Below are positions 1-12,300 of a stretch of 64,000 nt of DNA, one piece after another; position 1 is the first letter of the stretch; each line of letters opens with the position of its first letter. Below the pieces are notes generated by a model. The model did no database searches and was not told the DNA's origin. It saw only the letters and a program-made list of their open reading frames with translations. Both the position numbers and the translations under genes were made by a program. The stretch comes from Hypericum androsaemum. Lineage: Eukaryota; Streptophyta; Magnoliopsida; Malpighiales; Hypericaceae. The DNA lies in NCBI GenBank assembly GCA_963995505.1, contig OZ023181.1:12768221-12832220 (forward strand), given 5' to 3'.

Positions 1-2
1 TT

Positions 3-1592
3 GATAATAAGGTCGTGCATCGAGGCGAAGAGAACACGTACGAGGTCAGAAAAGGAGGAGAGAAGTTTACTTTGTTGCCGAAGAAGCCTAAGCACGTGAA
101 GGGGCAAACCAATGCCATGCAGCTCGTATCTATGGTGACCTCTGTGCACGAGATGGTGAACTACACGCGAGAAGCAGGTTGTTTCCATGTGCTTATTATG
201 ACAAATCCTCCAGCCAAGGAAGATGAAGGCTTGGAGTCTCTCCCTGAAGTGGTGCTGGAATTATTTGAGCTCTTTCCAGAGCTCGTGGATGAAAGCTTGC
301 AGAAGGGGCTACCACCCTTGCGTGACATCCAGCACCAAATTGACCTTATACCTGGCGCAACCCTTCCAAACTTGCCGCACTACCGGATGAGTCCGAAGGA
401 GAACCAAATTATCCGAGAGCAAGTGCAAGAGTTACTGGACAAGGGCTATGTGCAAGAGAGCCTAAGTCCTTGTGGCGTGCCAGCTTTGCTCGTACCAAAG
501 AAAGATGGCACTTGGAGAATGTGCATCGACAGCAGGGCGATCAACAAGATCACAATCGGGTACAGATTTCCCATCCCTCGCCTCGATGATATGCTGGACA
601 ACCTGAGTGGAGCCACCATATTCTCCAAGATTGATCTACGAAGCGGGTATCATCAGATCCGAATTCGGCCTGGTGATGAATGGAAGACCGCGTTTAAAAC
701 GCGAGATGGTTTGTATGAGTGGCTCGTGATGCCTTTCGGGCTCACTAATGCCCCAAGCACGTTCATGAGGCTAATGCACCAAGTCCTGAAGCCTTTCCTA
801 GACAAGTGCGTGGTGGTTTATTTTGATGACATCTTGGTGTATAGCAAGACCAAAGAAGACCACATGGTGCATTTGAAGGAAGTGTTCTCAACCTTGCGAG
901 CGAATCAACTGTACGTGAACCTGAAGAAGTGTAGTTTTTGGAAGAGCCAACTTCTGTTTTTGGGGTTCCGGGTTGGAAAGGAAGGAGTCCATGTTGATCA
1001 GGCCAAGATAGAAGCAATACGCTCCTGGCCAGCTCCTTTAAATGTGAGCCAGACCCGTAGCTTTCTTGGCTTGGCATCCTTCTACCGCCGGTTCATTCGG
1101 GATTTTAGCATGATTGCTGCCCCTCTCACGGCCCTATTGAAGAAGCAGACCCCCTTCGTTTGGGGAGAAGAAGCTGAGCATGCCTTTCAGACATTGAAGG
1201 AGAAGCTTAGCACCGCACCTGTGCTCGCACTCCCTGACTTTGCCAAGCTATTTGAAGTTGAGGTGGATGCATCCGGGCTTGGCATTGGGGCCGTGCTCTC
1301 GCAAGAGAAGAAACCTGTGGCTTTCTTCAGTGAGAAGCTTAGTGAAGCAAGATTGAAGTGGACGACGTACGAGAAAGAATTCTACGCTGTTTTCCGAGCT
1401 CTCAATACGTGGGAGCACTACCTTGTTGGTAAGGAGTTCATTCTCTACTCAGATCACAAGGCTTTGAAGTTCTTGCATGACCAGTCTAGGCTTAGCAATC
1501 CGATGCATGCTCGTTGGTGTACCTACTTACAGAAATTCCCTTTTAAGATCTCTCATAAAAGCGGAACTCAGAATATAGTTCTGATGCCTTGA
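3..1592 (+). pseudogene. pol: Element A pol: protease end, reverse transcriptase, RNase H (5' partial)
   Basis: This reading frame is open from base 3. The GTG at 15 is inside the protein and is not a real start. The first ~30 residues match the end of the protease region in element C. The RT domain carries [20 protein letters not shown] near bases 475-530 and the catalytic YFDD at 819-830. RNase H follows, with its first acidic residue in VDASG at about 1263-1277 and the SDHKALKF segment near 1450-1475. The frame ends early at 1592 because one base is missing at about 1580-1582, in the [14 protein letters not shown] segment at the RNase H/integrase boundary (compared with element C). In a living element, RT and RNase H convert the RNA to DNA inside the virus-like particle; this copy cannot make a continuous polyprotein. 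Confidence 0.93.
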
Positions 1593-2881
1593 GTAGGAGA
1601 CTTGCATTGCTTACTGAGTTACGAGGTGTGATTACTGCCTTTGATTGTGTCCGAGATATGTATGAGGAAGATGGAGACTTTGGTGATATCTGGATGAAGT
1701 GCAAGGAAGGAAAGGGGGTAGGAGATTATTTCTTGCAAGATGGGTTCCTAATGAGAGGGAATCAGTTGTGTGTACCAAAGTCATCCCTACGTGCTCATTT
1801 GATGCAAGAGATGCACGCGGGAGGCTTGGCAGCTCATTTGGGGCGTGACAAGACCTTGTCCTCGTTGCAAGAGCGTTTCCATTGGCCAAAGATGTACAAG
1901 GATGTTGCTAAGTTTGTGCAACACTGCCGTGTGTGCCAAGAAACGAAGGGAGGAGTCAACAATGCTGGCCTGTATACGCCTTTGCCAATTCCCAATGCCA
2001 TATGGGAAGACCTTAGCATGGATTTTATCCTTGGCTTACCCCGCACTCCAAGAGGGGCGGATTCTATTTTTGTTATTGTTGACAGGTTGTCAAAGATGGC
2101 GCATTTTGTACCATGCAAGAAGACGAATGATGCAGCCGCGGTGGCAAGGCATTTCTTTAGAGAGGTGGTGCGTTTGCATGGCGTGCCTAAAACGATTGTT
2201 TCTGATCGAGACACCAAGTTTCTTGCCAGCTTTTGGAAGACGCTTTGGAGGATGTTCGATGCCACGCTCCAATTCAGCACCACCGCGCACCCTCAGACAG
2301 ATGGTCAAACGGAAGCAACCAACCGCACCCTTGGCAACCTTCTTCGCAGCTTGTGTCATGACAGGCTAAGGCAGTGGGATCTTGCTTTGCCTATTGCGGA
2401 ATTCGCGTATAATGGAGCTGTTCACAGGTCTACGGGGAAGGCTCCCTTTGCTTTGGTGTATACAAAGGCCCCTAACCATTTGGTTGATGTCTCCAGCGTG
2501 CCACGACCTGTTCGAGCCAACACAAGTGCCCTCGCCTATGCTGAAGACGTGCAAGCCATACTGGAAGCTGTGAAGAAGAGACTTAGCACAATGTACGCTA
2601 AGGAGAAAGAGCGAGTGGATGCAAAGCGAAAGGTGCAAATATTTCAACCCGGAGAACAGGTTATGGTGCACTTTCGCAAGGAACGCATGCCCGCAAGCTG
2701 GGGAGGCAAGCTTCAAGCACGACGGTTTGGTCCATACAAGGTGCTCCGGCGTGTCAACGACAATGCATATGTGATTGACCTACCGGAAGATCTAGGCGTA
2801 TCGAGGACCTTCAACGTAGCTGATCTCACGCCATATTTCAATCCTCTTCCTTTGCCAAGCCGTTTAGCTGCTCGAGACTAG
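1583..2881 (+). pseudogene. pol: Element A pol: integrase (after frameshift)
   Basis: This is the continuation of pol in the shifted frame. It has no true start codon and begins with the residual DALSRR segment. The HHCC zinc domain (HLGRDKTL...[10 protein letters not shown]) lies at about 1836-1950. The DDE core shows the first Asp in SMDFILGLP near 2017-2043, the second in SDRDTKF near 2200-2220, and the Glu in [11 protein letters not shown] near 2295-2325. The C-terminal domain has FQPGEQVMVHFRKERMP and ends FNVADLTPYF followed by about 15 residues and a stop at 2881. No chromodomain follows. Integrase would insert the cDNA into chromosomal DNA. This half is uninterrupted, so the single frameshift upstream is the only coding lesion seen in the visible part of A. 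Confidence 0.92.
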
Positions 2882-2893
2882 CAGGCTCTTAAC

Positions 2894-2903
2894 GGGGGGA
2901 GGA
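2894..2903 (+). promoter_or_regulatory. Polypurine tract of element A
   Basis: A run of ten purines (GGGGGGAGGA) lies 12 bp after the pol stop and directly before the TGCCGTAGG start of the 3' LTR. This is the usual plus-strand DNA priming site of LTR retrotransposons. Confidence 0.85.
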
Positions 2904-3384
2904 TGCCGTAGGACGAATGTGCATTGGTCGACATGCTTGTGCGTTGGACGTGTGCATGGAACGCGTGGAGTTTGTGGTTTCAATTATTGCACTTAATTCA
3001 GCGTTTAATTTCGTGGTTGTAATAAGGCACATTTAAATGCCAATTAGTGGGGGTTAAAGGGGAGGTTACGGACAGGAGGCGTGTGAAGAGGCTTGCCATA
3101 ATTCTCGCCTTAACTCCTGCCTTAACTCCCGCCTTCTATTTGTATCTGGCGGAGAGGAAATAATGGGACAGATTTTGAATCCAAAAACGTGCAAGTGAGT
3201 TGAGTGCGCTTCGTGCGCGAGAATTTCCTACCTTGGCCGTTGGTTGGCTGCTTGTGGACTCAAGCAAACCTTCCATCTTGTTTCGGAAGATTCAAGTGGA
3301 ATTGTCCATCGTTTTGTTTCTTTCAATTGTTCGAGCCTTGTTCGTTTGAAGTGTTGATTCGCACGCCTCCGTTGTGCTACATCT
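2904..3384 (+). repeat. 3' LTR of element A
   Basis: The LTR starts TGCCGTAGGACG right after the polypurine tract. It ends about GTGCTACA(TCT), where pyrimidine satellite begins. At ~481 bp it is close to the 470 and 482 bp LTRs of element C, and its last ~45 bp align with C's LTR end. A TTTAAAT motif near 3030 corresponds to the TATA-like stretch in C. The right boundary (3381-3384) is uncertain by three bases, because family-1 LTRs here seem to extend three bases past the CA. Confidence 0.85.
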
Positions 3385-6300
3385 TTTTCTTTCCTTTTAT
3401 ATCCTTTTCTTGCTTTTTCATGCCTTATCTTTCCTTTTCTTTCCTTTTCTTGCCTTTGCTCGACTTTTCTTCCCTTTTCTTACCTTTTCATGCCTTTTCC
3501 TTGACTTTTCATGCCTTATGTTGCCTTTTCTTGTATTTTCTTTCACTTTCTTGCCTTTTCTTGCCTTATCTTGCCTTATCCTTGCCTTTTCTTACCTTTT
3601 CTTGCCTTTTTCTTGCCTTATCTTACCTTTTCTTACCTTTTCATGTCTTTTCCATGCCTTATCTTTTCTTATCTTGCATTTTCTTGCCTTTTCCTTGCCT
3701 TTTAATTCTTTTTCTTGCCTTATCTTGCCATTTCTTGCCTTTTCCTTGCGTTTTCTTGCCTTATCTTTCCTTTTCTTGCCTTTTCTTGCCATTTCTTACC
3801 TTTTCTTTCCTTTTCTAGACTTTTCATGCCTTTTCTTGCCATATCTTGCCTTTCCATTCCTTATCTTGCCTTTCTATTCCTTATCTTGCCTTTTCTTACC
3901 ATATATTGGCTTTTCTTACTTTTTCTTGCCTTTTCTTTCCTTTTCTTGCTTATTTATGCCTTTTCTTTGCCTTTTCTTGCCTCATCTTTCATTTTCTTTT
4001 CTTTTCTTGCATTTCCTTACCGTATCTTGCCTTATCTTACCTTATCTTTCCTTTTCCTTGACTTTTCTTTCCTTTTCTTGCCTTTTCTTGCCTTTTCCTT
4101 GCCCTTTCTTTCCTTTTCTTGCATTTCCTTCTCTTTTCTTGCTTTATCTTGCCTTATCTTGCCTTTGCTTTCCTTTTCTTTCCTTTTATTGCCTTATCTT
4201 GCCTTTTCATTGCCCTTTCTTTCCTTTTCTGGCTTTTTCATGCCTTATCTTTCCTTTTATTACCTTTTCTTGCCTTTTCTTCCATTTTCTTACCTTTTCA
4301 TGCCTTTTCCTTGCCTTTGCTTGCCTTTTCCTTGCCTTTTCTTATCTTTTCTCGCCTTTTCTTCCATTTTCTTGCCTGTTCTTGCTTTATCTTGCCTTTT
4401 CTTGCCTTTCCTTGCCTTTTCGTAGCTTTTCTTACCTTTTCTTGCTTTATCTTGTATTTTCTTACCTTTTCTTGCATTTTCTTTCCTTTTCTTACCTTAT
4501 CTAGCCTTTTTCTTACATTTTCTTGCCTTTTCATGCCTTTTCTTGCCTTTTCTTTCCATTTCTTTCCTTTTATTTCCTTTTCATGCCTTTTCTTGCCTTT
4601 TCTTTCCATTTCTTTCCTTTTATTTCCTTTTCTTGCCTTTTCTTGCCTTTTCTTTCCTTTTCTTGCCTTTTCTCATCTTTTCTTCCGTTTTCTTACCTTT
4701 TCATGCCATTTCCTTGCCTTTTCTTCCCTTATGTTGCCTTTTCTTGCCTTTTCCTTGCCTTTTCTTACCTTTTCTTGCCTTTTCCTTGCCTTTTCTTTCC
4801 TTTTCTTGCCTTTTCTCACCTTTTCTTGCCTTTTCCTTGCCTTATCTTGCCTTTTTTATGCCTTTTCTTTCCTTTTCTTCTCTTACATTTTCTTGCCTTT
4901 TCTTTCATTTTCTTATCTTTTCTCACATTTTCTTCCCTTTTCTTGCCTTTTCATGCCTTTTTCTTGCCTTTTCTTGCTTTATCTTACCTTTTCATGCCTT
5001 TTCCTTGCCTTTTCTTACCTTTTCTTGCCTTTTCTTTCCTTTTCCTTGCCCTTTCTTACCTTATCTAGCCTTTTTCTTGCATTTTCTTGCCTTTTCATTC
5101 CTTTTCCATGCCTTTTCTTGCCTTTTCTTTCCTTTTCTTACCTTTTCTTGCCTTATCTTTCCTTTCCTTTCCTTTTCTTGCCTTTTCGTCCCATTTCTTA
5201 CCTTTTCATGCCTTTTTCTTGCCTTTTCTTGCCTTATGTTGCCTTTTCCTTGCCTTTTCTTACCTTTTCTTGCCATTTCCTTGACTTTTCTTTCATTTGC
5301 TTGCCTTTTCTCGCCTTTTCTTCCGTTTTCTTGCCTTTTCTCGCCTTTTCCTTGCCTTATCTTGCCTTTTCCTTTCCTTTTCTTACTTTTCTTTCCTTTT
5401 TCTTGCCTTATCTTGCCTTTTCTTGCCTTTTCATGTCTTTTCCATGCCTTTTCTTTTCTTATCTTGCTTTTTCTTGCCTTTTCATTCCTTTTCTTGCCTT
5501 TTCTTGCCTTTTCCTTGCCTTTTATTTCCTTTTCTTGCCTTTTCATGCCTTTTCTTGTCTTTTCTTGACTTCTCTTGCCTTTTCTTGACATTTCATGCCT
5601 TTTCTTGCCATATCTTGCCTTTTCTTACCTTATATTGCCTTTTCTTGCCTTTTCATACCTTTTCTTGCCTTTTCTTGCCTTTTCTTGCCTATTCATGCCT
5701 TTTCCTTGCCTTATCTTGCCTTTTCCTTGCCTTATCTTGCCTTTTCTTTCCTTATCTTGCCTTTTCTTACCTTTTCCTTACCTTTTCTTTCCTTTTCTTA
5801 CCTTTTCATGCCTTTTTCTTTCCTTTTCTTGCTTTATCTTGCCTTTTCTTGCCTTTTCCTTGCCTTTTCTTGCCTTTTCCTTGCCCTTTCTTACCTTATC
5901 TAGCCCTTTTCTTGCATTTTCTGGCCTTCTCATGCCTTTTCCATGCCTTTTCTTGCCTTTTATTTCCTTTTCTTTCCTTTTATTTCCTTTTCTTACCTTT
6001 TCTTGCCTTTTCCTTGCCTTTTCTTGCCTGATGTTGTCTTTTCCTTGCCTTTTTCTTGCATTTTCTCGCCTTTTCTTCCGTTTTCTTACCTTTTTTCGCC
6101 TTTTCCTTGCCTTTTCTTACTTTTCTTTCCTTTTTCTTGCCTTATCTTACCTTTTCTTGCCTCTTCTTGCCTTTTCCTTGCCTTTCTTTCCTTTTTCTTG
6201 CCTTTTCTTGCCTTATCTTTCCTTATCTTACCTTTGCTTGCCTTTTCTTTAATTTTTTTGCTTTTTCTTGCTTTATCTTGCCTTTTCAGGCCTTATCTTG

Positions 6301-9300
6301 CCCATTCATTCCTTATCTTACCTTCTCTTGCCTTTTCATGCCTTTTCTTTCCTTTTCTTCTATTTCCTTTTCTTCTCTTTTCATGAATTTTCTTTCCTTT
6401 TCTTGCCTTTTCATGCCTTACCTATTATTTCCTTATCTTTTCCTTTCTTGGCTTTTCCTTACCTTTTCTTACCTTTTCTTCCCTCCTCTTTCATTTTCTT
6501 TCGTATTCTTTCCTTTCCTTCCCTTTTCTTGCCTTCCCTTTCCTTTTCTTTCCTTATCTTGCCTTTTCCTTGCCCTTTCTTTCCTTTTCTTGCCTTTACA
6601 TGCCTTATCTTTCCTTTTCTTACCTTTTCATGCCTTTTCAATGCCTTTTCTTGACTTTTCCTTGCCATTTCTTGCCTTATCTTTCATTTTCTTACCTTAT
6701 ATTGCCTTTTCCTTGCCCTTTTGTTGCCTTTTCTTGACTTATCTTGCCTTATCTTTCCTTTTTCTTCCTTTTCTTGCCTTTTCTTGCCTTTTCCTGCCTT
6801 TTCTTGCATTTTCATGCCTTTTTTTGCCTTTTTATGCCTTTCCCTTGCCTGTTCATGCCTTTTCTTTCCTTTTTTGCCTTTTCTTGCCTTTTCCTTGCCT
6901 TTTCTTAACTTATCTTACCTTTTCTTGCCTTGTCATGCCTTTTCCATGCCTTTTCTTTCCTTTTCTTGCCATTTCTTGACTCTTCCCTTCCTTTTCTTGC
7001 CTTTTCCTTGCCTTTTCTTGCCTTTTCCTTGCCTTTTCTTTCCTTTTCATGCCTTTTCTTTCATTTTACTTTTCTTGCCTTTCCTTCCCTTTTTTTGCCT
7101 TATCTTGCTTTTTCTTGCCTTATCGTTCCTTTTTCTTGCCTTTTCTTTCCTTTTCCTTGCCTTTTCTTTCCTTATCGTGCCTTTTCCTTGGTTTCTCTTC
7201 CCTTTTCTTGCCTTATCTTTCCTTTTCTTTCCTTTTCTTGCCTTTTCTTGCCTTTTCTTTCCTTTTCTTACCTTTTCATGCCTTTTGCATATCTTTTCAT
7301 TCTTTTTCCATGCCTTATCTTGCCTTTTCTTGCCTTTTCCTTGCCTTTTCTTTCCTTTTCTTGCCTTTTCCATATCTTTTCTTTCCTTATCTTTTCTTTT
7401 CAGGACTTTTCTTGCCTTTTCATGCCTTTTCCATGCATTTTCGTTCCTTTTCATGCCTTTTCCAAGCCATTTCTTGCCTTTTCCTTGCCTTATCTTGCCT
7501 TTTCTTGCCTTATCTTGCCTTTTCCTTGCCTTTTCTTTCCTTTTCTTGCCTTTTCCTTATCTTTTCTTTCCTTTTCTTGCCTTTTCATGCCTTTTACATT
7601 CATTTTCGTTCCTTTCCTTGCCTTTTCTTTCCTTTTCTTGCATTTTCTTACCTTTTCATGCCTTTCGCATATCTTTTCATGCTTTTTCCATGCCTTATCT
7701 TGCCTTATCTTGCCTTTTCCTTGCCTTTTCTTTCCTTTTCTTGCCTTTTCCTTGCCTTTTCTTTCCTTTTCTTGCCTTTTCCTTATCTTTTCTTTCCTTT
7801 TCTTGTCTTTTCAGGTCTTTTCTTGCCTTATCTTTTCTTTTCTTGCCTTTTCATGCTTTTTACATGCATTTTCGTTCCTTTCCTTGCCTTTTCTTGCCTT
7901 ATCTTGCCTTTTCTTGTATTTTCTTGCCTTTTCTTTCCTTTTCATGCCTTTCTTTCCTTTTCCTTGCCTTTTCTTTCCTTTTCTTGCCTTATCTTTCCTT
8001 TTTTTGCCTTTTCTTGCCTTTTTCTTGCCTTTCCTTGCCTTATCTTGCCTTTTCCTTACTTTTTCTTTCCTTTTCTTACATTTTCTCGCCTTTTCTTTTA
8101 TTTTCTTGCCTTTTCTTTCCTTTTTTTGCCATCTTGTGCCTTTTACTTGCCTTTTCTTGCCTTATCTTACTCTTCCTTGTATTTTCTTACCTTTTCTTTT
8201 CTTTTCTTGCCTTTTCATATCTTTTCCTTGCCTTTTCTTGCCCTTTCTTACTTTTCCTTGTATTTTCTTACCTTTTCTTGCCTTTTCATATCTTTTCCTT
8301 GCCTTTTCTTGCCCTTTCTTACCTTATCTTGCCTTATCTTTCCTTTTCTTTCCTTTTCATTCCTTTTCTTGCCTTTTCTAGCCTTTTCTTAACTTTTCTT
8401 GCCTTTTCTAGCCTTTTCTTGCCTTTTCATGCCTTTCGTTGCCTTTTCATGCCTTTCCTCGCCTTTTCATTCCTTTTCTTGCCATTTCTTACCTTTTCTT
8501 GCCTTTTCCTTGCCTTTTCATGTCTTTTCCAAGCCTTTTCTTTCCTTATTTTGCCTTTTCTTGCCTTTTCCTTGCTTTTTCTTGCCTTTTCCTTGATTTT
8601 TCTTTCCTTTTCTTTCCTTATCTTAGCTTTTCTTGCCTTCTCATGCCTTTTCCATGCCTTTTCTCCTTTTCTTTCCTTTTCTTGCCTTTTCCTGCATTTT
8701 CCTTCCTTTTCCTTGCCTTTTCTTGCCTGTGCTTGCCTTATCTTGCCTTATCTTACCTTTTCTTTCCATTTTTTCTTGCCTTTTCTTGCCTTTTCCTTGC
8801 CTTTTCTTTCCTTTTCTTGCCTTTTCTTGCCTTATCTTTCCTTTTCTTGCCTTTTCTTGCCATTTCCATGCACTTTCTTGCCTTTTCTTGACTTCTTTTG
8901 CCTTTTCTTGACTTTTCATGCCTTTTCTTGCCATATCTTGCGCTTCCATTCCTTATCTTGCCTTTTCTTACCTTATATTGCCTTTTCTTGCCTTTTCATA
9001 CCTTTTCTTGCCTTTTCTTTCCTTTTCTTGCCTATTCATGCCTTTTCCTTCCCTTATCTTGCCTTTTCCTTGCCTTATCTTGCCTTTTCTTTCCTTATCT
9101 AGCCTTTTCTTACCTTTTCCTTGCCTTTTCTTTCCTTTTCTTGCCTTTTCATGCCTTTATCTTTCCTTTTCTTGTTTTATCTTACATTTTCTTGCCTTTT
9201 CCTTGCCTTTTCTTACCTTTTCTTGCCTTTTCTTGCCTTTTCCTTTCCCATTCTTACCTTATCTAGCCTTTTCATGCCTTTTTCCATGCCTTTTCTTTCC

Positions 9301-12300
9301 TTTTCTTGCCTTTTCGACCTTTTTCTAACCTTTTCATGCCTTTTCCTTGCCTTTTCTTGCATGATGTTGCCTTTTCCTTGCCTTTTCTCGCCTTTTCTTC
9401 CATTTTATTGCCTTTTCTCGCCTTTTCCTTGCCTTATCTTGCCTTTTCCTTGCCTTTTCTTACTTTTCTTTCCTTTTTCTTGCCTTTTCTTGCCTTTTCA
9501 TGTCTTTTCCATGCCTTTTCTTGCCTTTTTCTTGTCTTTTCTTGCCTTTTCTTTCCTTTTCTTGCCTTTTCCTTGCCTTTCTTTCCTTTTTCTTGCCTTT
9601 TCTTGCCTTATCTTTCCTTATCTTACCTTTTCTTGCCTCATCTTGCCTTTTCTTTAATTTTTTTGCTTTTTCTTGTTTATCTTGCCTTTTCAGGCCTTAT
9701 CTTGCCCATTCATTCCTTATCTTACCTTCTTTTGCCTTTTCATGCCTTTTCTTTCCTTTTCTTTTCTTTTCATGCCTTTTCTTTCCTTTTCTTCTCTTTT
9801 CATGCCTTTTCTTTCCTTTTCTTCTCTTTTCATGAATTTTCTTTCCTTTTCTTGCCTTTTCATGCCTTTTCCTTGCCTTACCTTTTATTTCCTTATCTTT
9901 TCCTTTCTTGCCTTTTCCTTACCTTTTCTTACCTTTCCTTGCCTTATCTTGCCTTTTCCTTACCTTTTCCTACCTTTTCCTTACCTTTTCTTACCTTTTC
10001 TTGCTTTATCTTACCTTTTCTTGCCTTATCTTTCCTTTCCTTCCCTTTTCTTGCCTTCTCTTTCCTTTTCTTTCCTTATCTTGCAGTTTCTTTCCTTTTC
10101 TTGCCTTTACATGCCTTTTCTTTCCTTTTCTTACCTTTTCATGCCTTTTTCATGCCTTTTCTTGAATTTTCCTTGCCATTTCTTTCCTTATCTTTCATTT
10201 TCTTACCTTATATTGCCTTTTCCTTTCCCTTTTGTTGCCTTTTCTTGACTTATCTTGCCTTGCTTTCCTTTTTCTTCCTTTTCTTGCCTTATCCTGCCTT
10301 TTCTTACATTTTCATGCCTTTTTTTCCTTTTCTTGCCTTTTCCTTGCCTGTTCATGCCTTTTCTTTCCTTTTTTTGCCTTTTCTTGCCTTTTCCTTGCCT
10401 TTTCTTAACTTATCTTGCCTTTTCTTGCCTTGTCATGCCTTTTCCATGCCTGTTCTTTCCTTTTCTTGCCATTTCTTGACTCTTCCCTTGCTTTTCTTGC
10501 CTTTTCCATGCCTTTTCTTGCCTTTTCTTTCCTTTTCATGCCTTTTCTTGCCTTTTCTTGCCATTTACTTTTCTTGCCTTTCCTTCCCTTTTCTTGCCTT
10601 ATCTTGCCTTTTCTTGCCTTACCGTTCCTTTTTCTTGCCTTTTCTTGCCTTATCGTGCCTTTTCCTTGGTTTCTCTTAACTTTTCTTGCATTATCTTTCC
10701 TTTTCTTACCTTTTCTTGCCTTTTCTTTACTTTTCTTACCTTTTCATGCCTTTTGCATATCTTTTCATGCTTTTTCCATGCCTTATCTTGCCTTATCTTG
10801 CCTTTTCCTTGCCTTTTTTTTCCTTTCCTTGCCTTTTCCTTATCTTTTCTTTCCTTTTCTTGTCTTTTCAGGCCTTTTCTTGCCTTTTCATGCCTTTTCC
10901 ATGCATTTTTGTTCCTTTCCTTGCCTTTTCTTGCCTTATCTTGCCTTTTCTTTCCTTTTCATGCCTTTCTTTCCTTTTCCTTGCCTTTTCTTTCCTTTTC
11001 TTGCCTTATCTTTTCTTTTTTTGACTTTTCTTGCCTTTTCCTTGCCTTATCTTGCCTTTTCCTTACTTTTTCTTTCATTTTCTTACATTTTCTCGCCTTT
11101 TCTTTCCTTTTCTTGCCTTTTCTTGCCATCATGTGCCTTTTCTTTCCTTTTCTTGCCTTTTCTTATCTTTTCCTTGCCTTTTCTTGCCTTTTCTTACCTT
11201 ATCTTGCCTTATCTTTCCTTATCTTTCCTTTTCATTCCTTTTCTTGCCTTTCTTAACTTTTCTAGCCTTTTCTAGCCTTTTCTTACCTTTTCATGCCTTT
11301 CCTTGCCTTTTCATGCCTTTCCTCGCCTTTTCATTCCTTTTCTTGCCGTTTCTTACCTATTCTTGCCTTTTCCTTGCCTTTTCATGTCTTTTCCATGCCT
11401 TTTCTTTCCTTATTCTGCCATTTCTTGCATTTTCCTTGCTTTTTCTTGCCTTTTCCTTGATTTTTCTTTCCTTTTTTTGCCTTATCTTACCTTTTCTTTC
11501 CTTCTCATGCCTTTTCCATGCCTTTTCTTTCCTTTTCTTGCTTTTTTCTTCCTTTTCTTGCTTTTTCCTTCCTATTCCTTGCCTTTTCTTGCCCGTGCTT
11601 GCCTTATCTTGCCTTATCTTACCTTTTCTTTCCATTTTTTGCCTTTTCTTGACTTATCTGTCCTTTTCTTGCCTTATCTTACCTTTTCATTCCTTATCTT
11701 GCCTTTTCATTCCGTTTCTTGCCTTTTCTTGCCTTTTCCTTACCTTCTCTTACCTTTTCTTTCCTTTTCTTGCATTTTCATGCCTTTTCCTGCCTTATCT
11801 TACCTTTTCATTCCTTATTTTTCCTTTTCTTGCCTTTTTCTTGCATTTTCTTACCTTATCTTGCCTTTTTTTGCCTTTTCCTTACCTTTTCTTACCTTTT
11901 CTTTCCTTTTCTTGCATTTTCATGCCTTTTCCTTGCCTTTTCTTGCCTTTTCATTCCTTATCTTGCCTTTTCTTGCATTTTCCTTGCTTTTTCTTACCTT
12001 TTCTTGCCTTATCTTGCATTTTCTTGCCTCATCTTTCATTTTCTTTCCTCTTCTTGCAGATCCTTCCCTTTTTTTGACTTATCTTGCTTAATCTTGCCTT
12101 TTCTTTCCTTATCTTGCCTTCTCATTCCTTTTTCTTGTCTTTTCTTTCCTTTTCTTGCCTTATCATTCCTTTTCTTGCCTTTTCATGACTTTTCTTGCCT
12201 TTTCTTGCCTTTTCCTTGCCTTTTCTTGCTTTACCTTGCCTTTTCTTGCCTTTTCTTGACTTATCTTTCCTTTTCTTGCCTTATCTTGCCTTTTCATGCC

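Larger units (their letters stand above)
1..3384 (+). mobile_element. Element A: Ty3/gypsy LTR retrotransposon, 3' portion (family 1)
   Basis: The window opens inside the protease-to-RT region of a Ty3/gypsy element. It contains, in order, the end of protease, reverse transcriptase, RNase H, integrase, a polypurine tract and a complete 3' LTR. The 5' LTR, gag and most of protease lie to the left of the window. Its protein is closely similar to element C throughout, so both are placed in family 1. The integrase ends shortly before the LTR and no chromodomain is visible. The LTR runs directly into satellite at about 3384, so A was inserted in, or at the edge of, the satellite. Coding is broken once, by a one-base frameshift. 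Confidence 0.95.

Noticed and set aside
15..17. GTG at 15 as the start of element A's ORF
   Set aside because: The frame is open back to base 3 and matches the inside of element C's polyprotein, so the gene simply enters from outside the window.
2881..2903. Envelope-like gene or chromodomain downstream of integrase
   Set aside because: In A and C the LTR begins within about 25 bp of the stop. In B and D the only extra coding is the short LTR-encoded tail.
4298..5591. Minus-strand Lys/Arg/Glu-rich ORFs (KARKGKKRQEK type) resembling basic nuclear proteins
   Set aside because: They are the complement of the same satellite and recur in every block, with no independent coding evidence.
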